From positions 558,001 through 622,000 of the forward strand of contig LT598461.1 in assembly GCA_900074725.1 (NCBI GenBank): DNA of 64,000 nucleotides. The letters are read 5' to 3'. Shown here one piece after another: positions 19,918 to 29,184 of the stretch. The notes under the pieces were generated by a model. The model was not told where the DNA came from. It worked only from the letters and a program-made list of their open reading frames with translations, and ran no database searches. Position 1 is the first letter of the stretch. Each line of letters opens with the position of its first letter. Origin of the DNA: Lachancea dasiensis (taxonomy: Eukaryota > Ascomycota > Saccharomycetes > Saccharomycetales > Saccharomycetaceae). The position numbers were made by a program, and so were the translations under genes.

Positions 19918-21774
19918 ATGAATGTCAAGGCTGCAGATATTAAGGGCCAAGACCTCTACATTTTTGATCTTCGAGACGATGTTCTTGACTCTTTGGAATT
20001 AATGGTTTTTGACAGCTCCGTTATGGAAGTTCGGAAGAACCAACTGAATAATGATCAGAGGGCCACAGGCTACAAAAATGGTAATCTGGATTCTCCTGGA
20101 TGTGGTAGTTGTGAAATAGAATTGGGTTCTCTTGATTCCAGAAAAGAACATTACAAAACTGATTATCACCGATTCAATATAAAGCGCAAACTCAGCGGCC
20201 TTTCGCCTGTCAGTTCTACAGAATTTGACATTATTGCAGAAAACGATGACCTTGAAAGTTTATCCGGTTCCGATTCCAGTTCCGATTCCGACGGCGAAGA
20301 TGTGGACTTGTATCAAGAAGACAAAGACAAGCTGACGGCAATTCTTGAAGATGAAGTGGCAAACATGGCATTGCGCGATGATGGCTCTACGAGGCCAGAC
20401 AGCCATTTAAATACTCGGTCACCACAGATTTATTTTAAGTCTAGTCTTCTACCGACAAACCAAATATTTGCCGCGTTCAAAGCCCTATTTTCTGCTCCCG
20501 AGGTTGAGGTTCCTCTTCAAACCATTCGAGGGTGGAATGAAAACGGCAGAAATGACACCGAAGTGCCCTTTTCTGCACTTTTCATGATTGGTGGTGGCCA
20601 TTTTGCAGGTGCTATCCTGTCTCATAAGCGCCTCAACATCAAGGGAAACATGTCAAAAAGTGGCGAGACTTTACAGGAAAGAGCAGTCCAATTGCTGGAG
20701 CACAAAACGATTCACAGATATACTACAAGAAGGAAGCAAGGTGGCTCTCAATCGGCCATGGACAGCAGCAAAGGGAAAGCAAACTCGGCAGGTTCTTCGC
20801 TGCGAAGATATAATGAAACTGCCTTGAAGATCGATATTCAGAAGCTTTTACAACAATGGGAACCATATTTGCAAAAATGTAAGAATATTTTCATACGTGC
20901 AAAGAGTGCCAACGACAGGAAAATATTTTTCGACGCCAAGACTTGTCTGGATAAAAACGACCCTCGAATTAGAAACTTCCCCTTCACCACCAAACGTCCT
21001 ACTAGCCATGAGCTGAAAAGAGCTTGGTGCCAGTTGACTTATTTGCATTTTAGTGAAAAGCCTCAAACCAGCCCAGGTCCGAAACCTGCTGCGATAAAAG
21101 AGCCTCACAAACTGCCGCCCCAGAAAAGCGTACCCACGGAGATACCGATCAAGGAGTTGCAAACCGCAGAGCTACTATCTCTCTTGAAAAAGTCCAAAGC
21201 CCCTATGCTAATATCATATCTTCGTAAGCATAACCTCAATGTTGATATGCTTTTGGAGCCTCAACAGGACTACGTTCAAACTCCAACGATGCTACATTTT
21301 GCATCTCAGCATGGCCTAAAGAACATGGTTTTTATCTTGCTCAACAATTTGAAGTCAGATCCAACCACGAAAAATGTTTTTGGGAAAACGCCTTGGGAAT
21401 TGACTAAAAAGAAAGAGGTTCAACAATCTTTCCAAATTGCGAGATCAAATCTGGGGGAAGATTTGGTGGATTGGAGCACATCCCATGTTGGTCCTGCAAT
21501 GACTCGGGAGGAAGTTGAGCGCGCTAACGAAATAGAGGAAAAACGCATAGGGTCAGAGAGGTCGCGCTTGATAGAACAGGAGCTGACTGCCGCAAAAGAG
21601 AAGCAACAGAAAGAGAAAGACGCAAAGCGGGGGTCTGGGAAACTTCTTGCGCCTCAACTATCTGCAGCACAGCAGAACATGAACTCTCTCACAGATGATC
21701 AGAGAATGCGGTTGATGAGGGAGCAAAGGGCACGAGCGGCAGAATCCAGAGCGAAACTTAACGCAAACAGGTAG
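19918..21774 (+). CDS. VMS1: Vms1, tRNA endonuclease/peptidyl-tRNA release factor of ribosome quality control
   Basis: Vms1 (human ANKZF1) frees stalled nascent chains from 60S subunits by cleaving peptidyl-tRNA, protects mitochondria from CAT-tailed proteins, and binds Cdc48. The 618-residue protein has a C2H2 finger (C62, C65, H78, H84) and an eRF1-like VLRF1 domain (about 190-360). In the latter, GGSQS at 275-279 supplies the catalytic glutamine (Q278, equivalent to Q295 of S. cerevisiae), followed by SSLRRYNE. Ankyrin-like repeats lie at about 450-510. A VCP-interacting motif of the form R-x5-AA-x2-R is intact at 601-611 (REQRARAAESR). It is convergent with RDH54, with only 33 bases between the stops. 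Confidence 0.96.
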   Translation: MNVKAADIKGQDLYIFDLRDDVLDSLELMVFDSSVMEVRKNQLNNDQRATGYKNGNLDSPGCGSCEIELGSLDSRKEHYKTDYHRFNIKRKLSGLSPVSSTEFDIIAENDDLESLSGSDSSSDSDGEDVDLYQEDKDKLTAILEDEVANMALRDDGSTRPDSHLNTRSPQIYFKSSLLPTNQIFAAFKALFSAPEVEVPLQTIRGWNENGRNDTEVPFSALFMIGGGHFAGAILSHKRLNIKGNMSKSGETLQERAVQLLEHKTIHRYTTRRKQGGSQSAMDSSKGKANSAGSSLRRYNETALKIDIQKLLQQWEPYLQKCKNIFIRAKSANDRKIFFDAKTCLDKNDPRIRNFPFTTKRPTSHELKRAWCQLTYLHFSEKPQTSPGPKPAAIKEPHKLPPQKSVPTEIPIKELQTAELLSLLKKSKAPMLISYLRKHNLNVDMLLEPQQDYVQTPTMLHFASQHGLKNMVFILLNNLKSDPTTKNVFGKTPWELTKKKEVQQSFQIARSNLGEDLVDWSTSHVGPAMTREEVERANEIEEKRIGSERSRLIEQELTAAKEKQQKEKDAKRGSGKLLAPQLSAAQQNMNSLTDDQRMRLMREQRARAAESRAKLNANR

Positions 21775-21807
21775 TTATATATAGAGAATGCAACTTTATC
21801 TTATGAT

Positions 21808-24465
21808 TTATTCTTTCAAGAATGCAAAGGTGATGGTTGATGTCAAGTCTATGGCTAATTCTTCACTCAAGTCACATCTTTCACTAGGCTTCAAATGTTT
21901 GTAGCCATTCAAACACTGTTTTACTAATGCTGCTTTCTGTATATCATTTTCTTTGTTAGCCAATTCGGTAGCCTGTCGCAACTCCATTGCACTTGTCCAT
22001 CCGTTCAAAGTTGGTGGCTGGACGCGTGGTTTCTGAAATTCATTGTTCGAAGCTGCTGACTTCATTTCAAGAGATCCATCCCCCACACACGTACATATCA
22101 AATCGTGTGTATTACTAGAAGTTGAATCCAAGACTGAAAACAAATCTTTGAGATCTTCGTTGCCGAAAAGGTCGTCATCTGCTTTATCACTAGACTCCTT
22201 CCCTGGCCCTCCCATGAATTTAGCGCTTAGGCTATTTTTCATCAACTGGCGCTGGAATATCTTTTCGTCTATGCACCCCGTTGTTAATAGCCTATATATG
22301 AAGCAAGGCTTGGTTTGTCCATCACGATGTATTCTCGACATTGCTTGGTGGTCAATGGCAGGATTCCAATCGTTGTCAAAAAGTATCAGCCTCGATGCTC
22401 CGATTAAGTTTAAACCCACCCCTCCGGATTTGGCGCTTAACAAGAACACGAAAATCGATGGCGTTTTGTTAAACGCATTAACAATCTTATCGCGTTCTTT
22501 AGCAGGAGTAGACCCATCTAACCGTGTATTTGTGAAATTATTGCTCCTTAACAAATTTTGAATAATATCAAGCGTCTGAGTGTAGTTGGAGACAATAACA
22601 ATCTTTTCCCTTGGATTGAGTTTAGCGATGTTGCTCAATAGCATTGATAGTACCTTAAGTTTTCCGGAGTCCGGGGATAGATGGTGGGTCAAATTTATAG
22701 TAGGCTTTATCCTCTCGAGATAAAATGTATCCTGAGATATCAAACTCGGGGAGTTGCAGATCTTCTTGAAAAGTGTGATCAGACTTAGACATGAGCTGTA
22801 AGCCATAGTTGAGAAATCGAGGTGGCATTTGGTAAGAACACTTTCAAAGGCTTCCAGTTGGTTAGATGTTGGTTTGCAAAACAGAATAATATCTGTCTTG
22901 GGTGGAAGAAACTTTGCAATGGTGTCACTTGTTCTTCGTAGGGTGAACCGCTTGGTAGTTTCGATTAGCTCATTTGTGCGTTCTTTTCCAAGTTCTTGAA
23001 TAAGCTCATTGTATCTATTGTTGACTTCTCTAGATCTTGAAATAGGATTGATGAAATCTCTCTTGAATTGTGCAAAAGTACCAAGTATTCCGTCGTTAAG
23101 GAAGTCCAAAATGGTGAAGAATTCTGCTAAATCATTTTGGATGGGTGTTCCTGTCAAGAGGATTTTTTTTGGAATATCAATAGATTTCAAAGCGTTCAAA
23201 GTCTTTGACTGGTTATTCTTCAAGCGGTGACCCTCGTCGCAAACTAGAAGTCCTATGCTAGCTCGGCATTCGAAGAGAACATCTGATACGCTGAGTACCT
23301 TTTCATAGCCTAATATCAAAACTTGGTAAGATCGTTGTACTTTTAGAAAGTTGCGCGTTTCAAGCTTGTCCTTTTCGGGCGTGCTTTTAGAACTCAATGT
23401 AAGCACGCCAATTCTGTTGAGATTCAACCATTTCCCAAATTCTCTTTTCCAATTTCCGATTAGTGTTACAGGGCACACTACCAACACTTTGCTGCAGACG
23501 CCTTGGAGTGGAATGCCGGATTGCGATGTAGTGCCCAGTGGCGGCAGAGGATTTTGCTTCAACAGCGTCCATATGAGTGTGATTGTCATCAACGTTTTAC
23601 CTAGACCCATGTCATCGGCCAGTAAACATCCGTTAATTTCATCGGTCTTTTCTAAAATTGTTACAGTTTTCCCATCCTCTTCGTATCCTTGCGGCTTGGA
23701 CAATCCCATAACGCAATCGTACATGAATTTTATACCAATGCGTTGATGGGGCCTCAGGTGTTTTGAGAGAATGGGGTCAACCACCACATCCAAATCTGAG
23801 CCCTTGATTCTGTTCATTACTAGTGCATTTTCAATATGTGATGCTTCGAAGAGCGGTCTTGATGTTACGGTTTTTGAACCAGAGAGAAGATCTGTTCGCC
23901 GAGACTGTAATGGATTCTTTTTGATAGGCTTAAACTTTTGGACCGGTACTACCGGAATGGGACTAACGGATGGCAAAGGTGACAGGCTTCTTTGTCTCGA
24001 TCCAGAAGCTACAGAGTTACCCACTATCGTCGTTAATTCCTGAATGACGTTTTCATCCTTGATCTGATGGTCCAGCTGGTACTCGTGTCCTGCACAGCTG
24101 AAAATCTTCTCGAACTTGTCTTCACAGTTGCTCAATGATGCGCTTCCCATGCATTGGCCAGTCTCTTTGTAAAAACGAAAAGATCCGCTGGAAAGCTCAA
24201 TGGCATACCCATCGCCATCCCATGTCTTGTTTTTCTTAGATGTGCGTTTCCGATACGTAATGGAGTAGCAATTGGAGGTGTTTGAAGCCTTTTTGGTAGA
24301 GTGAGGTGATGGTTCAGCCTCTTGATTATGTCTTTTGTGGATCTTCTGGCGGGGGTCCTGATCTTTCGGATCTTGGCGCAAGACTCCTGATTTGGTTTCA
24401 AGTTGTGTCCGGGAGGCTATCAGTGGCGACTTGAAAGGCTTGTTTACATACTGTGGCAATTTCAT
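21808..24465 (-). CDS. RDH54: Rdh54/Tid1, Swi2/Snf2 DNA translocase of meiotic recombination
   Basis: Rdh54 (Tid1) is a Rad54 paralogue that remodels Rad51- and Dmc1-bound DNA and strips these proteins from chromatin. The 885-residue protein has the two RecA-like lobes of Snf2 ATPases. Motif I is LADDMGLGKT with K290, motif II is DEGH at 410-413, motif III is LLTGTPIQND, and motif VI is QAMSRIHRDGQ. The N-terminal 200 residues are basic and polar, as in the family. S. cerevisiae Rdh54 is about 920-960 residues, so this is slightly shorter at the ends. It corresponds to YBR073W and lies between chromosome IV-derived VMS1 and the YBR071W-like gene. Divergence from Rad54 itself was judged from the YBR synteny and N-terminus. 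Confidence 0.93.
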   Translation of the reverse strand: MKLPQYVNKPFKSPLIASRTQLETKSGVLRQDPKDQDPRQKIHKRHNQEAEPSPHSTKKASNTSNCYSITYRKRTSKKNKTWDGDGYAIELSSGSFRFYKETGQCMGSASLSNCEDKFEKIFSCAGHEYQLDHQIKDENVIQELTTIVGNSVASGSRQRSLSPLPSVSPIPVVPVQKFKPIKKNPLQSRRTDLLSGSKTVTSRPLFEASHIENALVMNRIKGSDLDVVVDPILSKHLRPHQRIGIKFMYDCVMGLSKPQGYEEDGKTVTILEKTDEINGCLLADDMGLGKTLMTITLIWTLLKQNPLPPLGTTSQSGIPLQGVCSKVLVVCPVTLIGNWKREFGKWLNLNRIGVLTLSSKSTPEKDKLETRNFLKVQRSYQVLILGYEKVLSVSDVLFECRASIGLLVCDEGHRLKNNQSKTLNALKSIDIPKKILLTGTPIQNDLAEFFTILDFLNDGILGTFAQFKRDFINPISRSREVNNRYNELIQELGKERTNELIETTKRFTLRRTSDTIAKFLPPKTDIILFCKPTSNQLEAFESVLTKCHLDFSTMAYSSCLSLITLFKKICNSPSLISQDTFYLERIKPTINLTHHLSPDSGKLKVLSMLLSNIAKLNPREKIVIVSNYTQTLDIIQNLLRSNNFTNTRLDGSTPAKERDKIVNAFNKTPSIFVFLLSAKSGGVGLNLIGASRLILFDNDWNPAIDHQAMSRIHRDGQTKPCFIYRLLTTGCIDEKIFQRQLMKNSLSAKFMGGPGKESSDKADDDLFGNEDLKDLFSVLDSTSSNTHDLICTCVGDGSLEMKSAASNNEFQKPRVQPPTLNGWTSAMELRQATELANKENDIQKAALVKQCLNGYKHLKPSERCDLSEELAIDLTSTITFAFLKE

Positions 24466-24806
24466 GGCCTGACTGTAACATTCGTTGAAGTACCGAGTGT
24501 GGATTGTTTTAAGACATCAAATCTAAAAACTGGCAAAACAACACAGTGAAAAGAGGATACCTTAAATGCATCCAGGTTCTAAGTGAGCTTGCCAGCGTTT
24601 GACCAGGAAGCGCCTCAACGGGTGCCACATCTCATACAGGTGTAGGAACAATACAATTGTCATACGTAACTTTATACATGTATTAGACACGAAATCGTTA
24701 AAAGACTGACCGAAAACCGCACGCTCAGAAAATGCATCCGTAAGCTAAAAATTGTCCAGGCTCGCAAGTGTGCAGATCCGTTTTATGTAACTGTTGACCT
24801 TTCGGT
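24466..24806. other. Intergenic, RDH54 promoter
   Basis: About 340 bases between the RDH54 start and the stop of the YBR071W-like gene, both on the minus strand. Nothing specific recognised. Confidence 0.5.
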
Positions 24807-25367
24807 CTAGAAAAAGTCCAGTTGAGTCCTTGAGGGCTTCCCACTAAATTCCTCGTCTTCCCAATCCACAAGCTCGAGTTCCATCGTGCCCGTGAAAAAC
24901 CCCTTTTGATGATAAGTAGTCTGTCCCGCAGACTCCGGGCTTAATTCCTGATACATGAGGTCTTGGATCGACATTGTGCTTTCGCGCGAGAATAGCGACG
25001 ACATGCTGGACGACGCAGAGACTGAGCTGTGGTGTATACGATGCGGGGTTTTGCGAGAGCTGGGCGAAGATCGACTGCCGTTTTCCTGAGCCAGCTCCTG
25101 GATGGCAAGATTGTATTCACGAACCATGTTGTCGTCCAGCAAGACGGTGCTGCGTTTCAAACTGGTGTTTTTAGGTTTTCCCGAGCCACGCTGTGCTGTT
25201 GGTTCTGCTTTCGATGTGGCCACGTCGTCTGCCGATTTGTTGCCCGACTTCGAGTTGTAAAGACCCGAGAACGCCGCGAACGACGAGATCCCGGTTATGT
25301 CCAAAGTTGAAGGTGCCATCAACATGGAATGTCTCTTTTTTGGGTCACTCCTCATATTGCGTCTCAT
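24807..25367 (-). CDS. YBR071W-like small protein of unknown function
   Basis: A 186-residue, Ser/Thr- and Lys/Arg-rich protein without a recognised domain, likely largely disordered. The N-terminus is basic (MRRNMRSDPKKRHSMLM), a serine-rich patch lies at about 110-135, and the C-terminus is acidic and aromatic (LELVDWEDEEFSG). The frame is open to 25388 but only from TTG, so the ATG at 25367 is used. Assignment to YBR071W rests on position: it lies between RDH54 (YBR073W) and ALG14 (YBR070C) in the expected orientation. A cluster of MCB/SCB-type sites in the divergent promoter fits the reported G1/S expression of YBR071W. HSP26 (YBR072W), which lies in this interval in S. cerevisiae, is absent. 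Confidence 0.75.
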   Translation of the reverse strand: MRRNMRSDPKKRHSMLMAPSTLDITGISSFAAFSGLYNSKSGNKSADDVATSKAEPTAQRGSGKPKNTSLKRSTVLLDDNMVREYNLAIQELAQENGSRSSPSSRKTPHRIHHSSVSASSSMSSLFSRESTMSIQDLMYQELSPESAGQTTYHQKGFFTGTMELELVDWEDEEFSGKPSRTQLDFF

Positions 25368-25582
25368 AATGGATGGATAGATGCTCAACTAAATGTCGAG
25401 ATAACTTACACCGATGATCTCTGGAAATTTGACCCGCCAGTCCAAAAACTTCGATCTCTTTTTATACAGATTTGCACACGCACAGAGTTCTAGATATGCT
25501 CGCTCTAAATGCTAGAGTCCAGGCTTTTTTTATCACTTACTGATCGTACGAGAACGGATCACGTCTTGATGTGTCTCAGCTT

Positions 25583-25610
25583 TTTCGCGACGCGTTAATT
25601 GTTTTCGCGT
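25583..25610. promoter_or_regulatory. MCB/SCB cluster in the YBR071W-ALG14 divergent promoter
   Basis: TCGCGA at 25585..25590 overlaps a perfect MCB, ACGCGT, at 25590..25595. A third site, TCGCGT, is at 25605..25610. Two TTTTCGCG stretches also fit the SBF core CGCGAAAA on the minus strand. Three CGCG cores within 28 bases indicate MBF/SBF control at G1/S, by family knowledge of these elements. Confidence 0.7.
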
Positions 25611-25734
25611 GTCACTTTCGTTCAACGTGATGTGGGATTTAAAGACAAGATGAGATACCAGAAGGCGAGTAGAGGTTGATAGCTGATGGTTGTTCAACCT
25701 GCTAATCACAGGTCATAGCACATTGTCATATAGT

Positions 25735-25758
25735 GGCTGTGTGTGTGTGTGTGTGTGT
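25735..25758 (+). repeat. GT dinucleotide microsatellite before ALG14
   Basis: An almost pure GT run (about nine repeats from 25740) lies 35-55 bases before the ALG14 ATG, so it is probably in the 5' UTR. It keeps the ALG14 frame open upstream, which is why an apparent extension to 25733 (from GTG) exists. Confidence 0.85.
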
Positions 25759-25792
25759 TTGCTTCTTTTTCTCTGATTTGACACAGATCGGT

Positions 25793-26482
25793 ATGGGTTA
25801 CGGAGGTTGGGTTTTAGCCTTAATTTTGGTGCAATGGTTGGTGATCAGAGTGATTCTGGTGATTCCGGTATTTGGAGCCCCGAACGATAGTATTTTGGGT
25901 GCCAGTAGCGGTGAGGGACGCGAGAGTCTGCGACTATTTGTGTTCCTTGGTTCTGGTGGCCACACAGGCGAGATGCTGCGCTTGCTGGAAAACTACAAGG
26001 ATGTACTGTTGAAACCAGGCACGCGGTTGACTGTAGGTGTTTCCGACGATGCCAGCCTACAAAGGTTTGATCAAACATTGGGACGGGAACTGCGACGCTC
26101 GCAAGTGGAAATCAAAGTCTGTCGCTTTGGAAAGGCACGCGAAGTAGGTGCCTCGAGACTCCAGTCTGTGAAGAGCATTTCGGCCACGTTAGTCAAGGCC
26201 ATCGGGACACTCACATGGATCAAGTGGACTTTTGTACGACAGCCGCACTTGGTGTTGCTGAACGGGCCCGGAACTTGCTGCATTATTGGCGGGTGGTTAA
26301 AGTTCCTGGAGGTTGTGACCATGACGAGGTCGAAGATAGTGTACGTGGAAAGCCTAGCACGAACCTCGAGCCTCAGCATGAGCGGGAAGATTCTGTACCC
26401 GCTTGTTGACGAGTTCGTGGTACAGTGGGAAGAGCTGTGTGATGTTTACGACCGAGCCCGATGTTTTGGCATTCTGGTGTAG
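25793..26482 (+). CDS. ALG14: Alg14, membrane anchor of the UDP-GlcNAc transferase for N-glycan synthesis
   Basis: Alg14 anchors catalytic Alg13 to the cytosolic face of the ER; together they add the second GlcNAc to dolichol-PP-GlcNAc. The 229-residue protein (S. cerevisiae about 237) starts MGYGGWVLALILVQWL, giving a single N-terminal membrane span (about 5-23). It then carries the family motif FLGSGGHTGEMLRLL (about 52-66) and the C-terminal FVVQWEEL-GILV region that contacts Alg13. The start at 25793 is the first ATG; the open frame before it comes from the GT repeat. It corresponds to YBR070C and is divergent from the YBR071W-like gene. Confidence 0.94.
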   Translation: MGYGGWVLALILVQWLVIRVILVIPVFGAPNDSILGASSGEGRESLRLFVFLGSGGHTGEMLRLLENYKDVLLKPGTRLTVGVSDDASLQRFDQTLGRELRRSQVEIKVCRFGKAREVGASRLQSVKSISATLVKAIGTLTWIKWTFVRQPHLVLLNGPGTCCIIGGWLKFLEVVTMTRSKIVYVESLARTSSLSMSGKILYPLVDEFVVQWEELCDVYDRARCFGILV

Positions 26483-26655
26483 GCCGCCAGGTGGCGACCG
26501 CTGGAAGCTTTGCGGCCAAGAGAAGAACTCAAGTACCTACCCTTCCAATGCTTGAAGTTGTCGTTTAATTCATATATATGGGGTAGAAGCGAAGGCTCGT
26601 CGCCCACCGCTTACCTCTATCGTTATACATCTTGAAGAATGCTTCAATTCTACAT

Positions 26656-27402
26656 TTAGTTTCTGGAGTTCACAATGTCAACGAATTCTGGCTTCAAAGA
26701 AGCGCCACCGACTAGGAAACCGTCAACGTCCTTCTTGTCCTTGAAAGTGACAGCATTCTTACCGTTGGCAGAACCACCGTACAAGATTCTGGTCTTCTCG
26801 GCAACGTCGGCGCCCAACTTGGCGGACAAGAATTCTCTGATGTGTGCGTGGATATCCTGGGCGTCTTCTGGAGTGGCAGCCAAACCGGTACCGATGGCCC
26901 ACACGGGTTCGTAAGCGACAACAACGTTGCTCCAGTCCTTGACTTGGTCAATGACAGCCGTCAACTGGGTCTCAACGACCTTCAAAGTGGTGCCGGCCTT
27001 CTTTTCCTCCAAGGTCTCACCAATACAAAGAATGACACCCAGACCTTGGTCCAAGGCAAACTTGGTCTTTTCCGCAACCAACTTGTCGTCTTCGCCGAAC
27101 AAGGTTCTTCTCTCAGAGTGACCCAAGATAACCCACTTGGCGCCAACGTCCTTGATTTGTTCAACAGAGTTTTCACCAGTGTAAGCACCGGCGCCCTTGA
27201 CGTAGGCGTTCTGGGCACCTACGGTCACCTGGGACTTGGCCACCAAACCGGCAGCGTAGTCCAGGTATGGGGCTGGAGGGCATAGGACGACTTCCACATC
27301 GTTAGCTAGCGATGCCTCGTTAATTCTGTCCACGATTTCCTTGATGGATTGCTTGGTACCGTTCAACTTGAAGTTACCACCGACGAAAAAAGTTCTAGCC
27401 AT
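26656..27402 (-). CDS. TPI1: Tpi1, triose-phosphate isomerase
   Basis: Tpi1 interconverts dihydroxyacetone phosphate and glyceraldehyde 3-phosphate in glycolysis. The 248-residue protein has the whole catalytic set: N10 and K12 in GGNFKLNG, H95 in LGHSERR, E165 in [11 protein letters not shown], and the phosphate-binding GGSANG near the C-terminus. Its codons are strongly restricted to the yeast-preferred set (for example GCC, GTC, AAG, TTG, AGA), unlike its neighbours, as expected for a very highly expressed gene. It corresponds to YDR050C, next to DET1 in the same order and orientation as in S. cerevisiae. Confidence 0.99.
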   Translation of the reverse strand: MARTFFVGGNFKLNGTKQSIKEIVDRINEASLANDVEVVLCPPAPYLDYAAGLVAKSQVTVGAQNAYVKGAGAYTGENSVEQIKDVGAKWVILGHSERRTLFGEDDKLVAEKTKFALDQGLGVILCIGETLEEKKAGTTLKVVETQLTAVIDQVKDWSNVVVAYEPVWAIGTGLAATPEDAQDIHAHIREFLSAKLGADVAEKTRILYGGSANGKNAVTFKDKKDVDGFLVGGASLKPEFVDIVNSRN

Positions 27403-28251
27403 TGTGCAAATGTGTATATCTAGCGTGCGTTATTACTATGTGAAATCCTTGAGAATTCTGACGAATTAAACAACAGCAACTGTAGATCACACACAATAAC
27501 CAACTTGACCCCCCAGTAAATCAGCGCATTTGACACTCTTTTATACGCGCACTTTCTCTCGGCCCTGTCATTAACAGATTGGCCCATAATCGTCAATTTT
27601 TTTTCCCAGTCCATATCCACACCACCGACCATCCATCACTTGTACCGGAGCCATAATAGACTACTACCCAATAACCCACCCACGCTGGCCGCGACACTCT
27701 CTCAGTGGACCAACCAGTCGATTTTACTCCTTCGCTGCCAGCCTAAGCTTAATGCCCCAGTGACGGTGGAAAAACCGGAAGCTCGTCCCAGTCGCGTGAT
27801 ATTAACCTTTTCCACCTACTTGGTCATTAGCCAATATGTCACCCTAAAAAGAGGGTCTGGCGCTCGAAATTCGCCCGAAAACCCTCATAGAAAGCGTAGC
27901 TAAAGCAGCTACATCAAGCACTTTCCATGGTCCTTGTAACAGCGTTCTTTTGGGTACATGACAGGGTTTGAAGTGTTTCTCTACTGGCCCAAGTCTCAAT
28001 GATGTCCTTTCTGGCTTCCATTTGATGCTTCACGTTTGCGCTTCCCAGGAAGCCGGAGCATAGGAGAGCTGAGTTTTTTTCCGAAAAGGGAAATGCGTAC
28101 AGGAAGCCACATCACGTGTGTGTGAAGGCGAAAAATCTCGAGACCCACCAACATCACATTGGACGGACCTTCGGCTCGTCCGTTAGTTGTGACGTCGAGA
28201 TTGACAAGCGCACGTGCTTCTGGTCGAGTCACGTGCCTCTTAGGCACGTGA
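27403..28251. other. Intergenic, TPI1 promoter region
   Basis: About 850 bases upstream of TPI1 and downstream of DET1, both on the minus strand. The TPI1-proximal half holds Rap1- and Gcr1-like motifs. The distal part holds four CACGTG E-boxes (28113..28118, 28211..28216, 28230..28235, 28245..28250), two of them in a palindrome. Short frames at 27640..27903 and 27996..28286 look like chance. Confidence 0.55.
27674..27781 (-). promoter_or_regulatory. Putative Rap1 and Gcr1 sites of the TPI1 promoter
   Basis: ACCCACCCA at 27674..27682 fits the Rap1 core ACCCANNCA, about 270 bases before the TPI1 ATG. CTTCC (minus strand, 27777..27781) fits the Gcr1 box. Rap1 plus Gcr1 is the known activator pair of glycolytic genes. 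Both motifs are short, so confidence is limited. Confidence 0.4.
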
Positions 28252-28252
28252 C
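28228..28252. repeat. Perfect inverted repeat with paired E-boxes at the DET1 stop
   Basis: An 11-base arm, GTCACGTGCCT, is followed after the 3-base spacer CTT by its exact reverse complement ending at 28252, which is the last base of the DET1 stop codon. Each arm contains GTCACGTG, a full Cbf1/Pho4-type E-box. Confidence 0.85.
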
Positions 28253-29184
28253 TAGCACCACTTGGGCATGGTGGTGCGCAAGACATAGCGGTCGAGCTCT
28301 GGGTCTAGCTCCATCACCACGAGCGACCCGTTCGGCACGTTGGTGAAGGATTCAAACTCCTCGTAGGTCCAGCGGAACCACTTCATGAGAAAGACCCGCA
28401 GGTAGATGCCGTGGGTCACAAGCACCACGACGTCGCGCGGCTTGCGATCCTGCTGGTTGAAGTGGCGAAAGAGGGTCTCTTGGAAACTCGCACATCGGTC
28501 GTAGACGTCGGCGGCGCTTTCGCCCTGTGGAAAGCGGAAGAAGAAGTGGCCGTAGTTGGCGCGCATGCTCATCACGTCGCGCATGGAGCTGAGTTCCTGG
28601 AAGTTCCCGAAGTCTTGCTCACGCAGCCGTGGCTCGTCCTTGACGCGATAGTGTATGAAGGTCTTGCGGGAGGCGGTTTTCTTGAGCGAGTTGAGTAAAT
28701 CGCGCGACTCATGGTTTTCGAAAAATCCATGCGGGAACTCCGGACACTGCCAGTGGGCCTGTCGCTTCTTGCCCAGCGGGTGATACCCATCGTTCTGCCG
28801 CGCGGAAACACCGCAGTTACGCTCATTATACTCGTCCAGGACGTCTAGCATCCCGCGCAGCGTTTCCCGTGTCCTTCGGTACGGCGAGGTGTAGAATACA
28901 ATATTGCTGTCTGGGACCTTACTGTTGCGGGCATAATGCTGTTCGAGCGGCTTTCGGTTCTCGTCTTGGAATTCATAATTTTCTGCCAGCTCTTGAACCG
29001 CCTCGGGGTCATCCACGTTTAGCAATCGCATAAGTTCAGCGCCAGATCTCCGGGCTTGTTTCCACCCATTTTCCGTCAAAGGAATCAAATGATTCGGTAC
29101 GTGCTGGTTCACAGTCTTGTCTTTATTGGAAGCACTCTCGCCATGTCTCACAAGAATGATGAGTCTGGGCTTGTGGGAGCACAT
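28252..29184 (-). CDS. DET1: Det1, histidine-phosphatase-superfamily protein (sterol transport)
   Basis: Det1 (YDR051C) is a phosphoglycerate-mutase-like acid phosphatase implicated in ergosterol movement between ER and plasma membrane. The 310-residue protein (S. cerevisiae about 334) begins with the signature LVRHGESASN. The phospho-accepting histidine is H14, with the partner R13. A second histidine lies in LVTHGIYLRVFLMKW (about residue 258), and FYTSPYRRTRET supplies the second arginine. It starts at the only reasonable ATG. It lies beside TPI1 in the same orientation, as in S. cerevisiae. Its GC content at third codon positions is visibly higher than that of the surrounding genes. Confidence 0.93.
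   Translation of the reverse strand: MCSHKPRLIILVRHGESASNKDKTVNQHVPNHLIPLTENGWKQARRSGAELMRLLNVDDPEAVQELAENYEFQDENRKPLEQHYARNSKVPDSNIVFYTSPYRRTRETLRGMLDVLDEYNERNCGVSARQNDGYHPLGKKRQAHWQCPEFPHGFFENHESRDLLNSLKKTASRKTFIHYRVKDEPRLREQDFGNFQELSSMRDVMSMRANYGHFFFRFPQGESAADVYDRCASFQETLFRHFNQQDRKPRDVVVLVTHGIYLRVFLMKWFRWTYEEFESFTNVPNGSLVVMELDPELDRYVLRTTMPKWC

Larger units (their letters stand above)
25368..25792. other. Divergent promoter, YBR071W-like gene and ALG14
   Basis: Contains the MCB/SCB cluster at 25583..25610 and a GT microsatellite immediately before ALG14, both listed separately. Confidence 0.6.

Noticed and set aside
28074-28120. Possible centromere (TTCCGAA at 28079 and ATCACGTG at 28111)
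   Set aside because: The order is wrong for CDEI-CDEII-CDEIII, the spacing is only about 30 bases, and there is no AT-rich CDEII. The GTCACATG at 29824 also lacks an AT-rich element and CDEIII.
27640-28346. Several short frames in the TPI1 upstream region
   Set aside because: They overlap each other or DET1 and coincide with promoter motifs; no protein family recognised.
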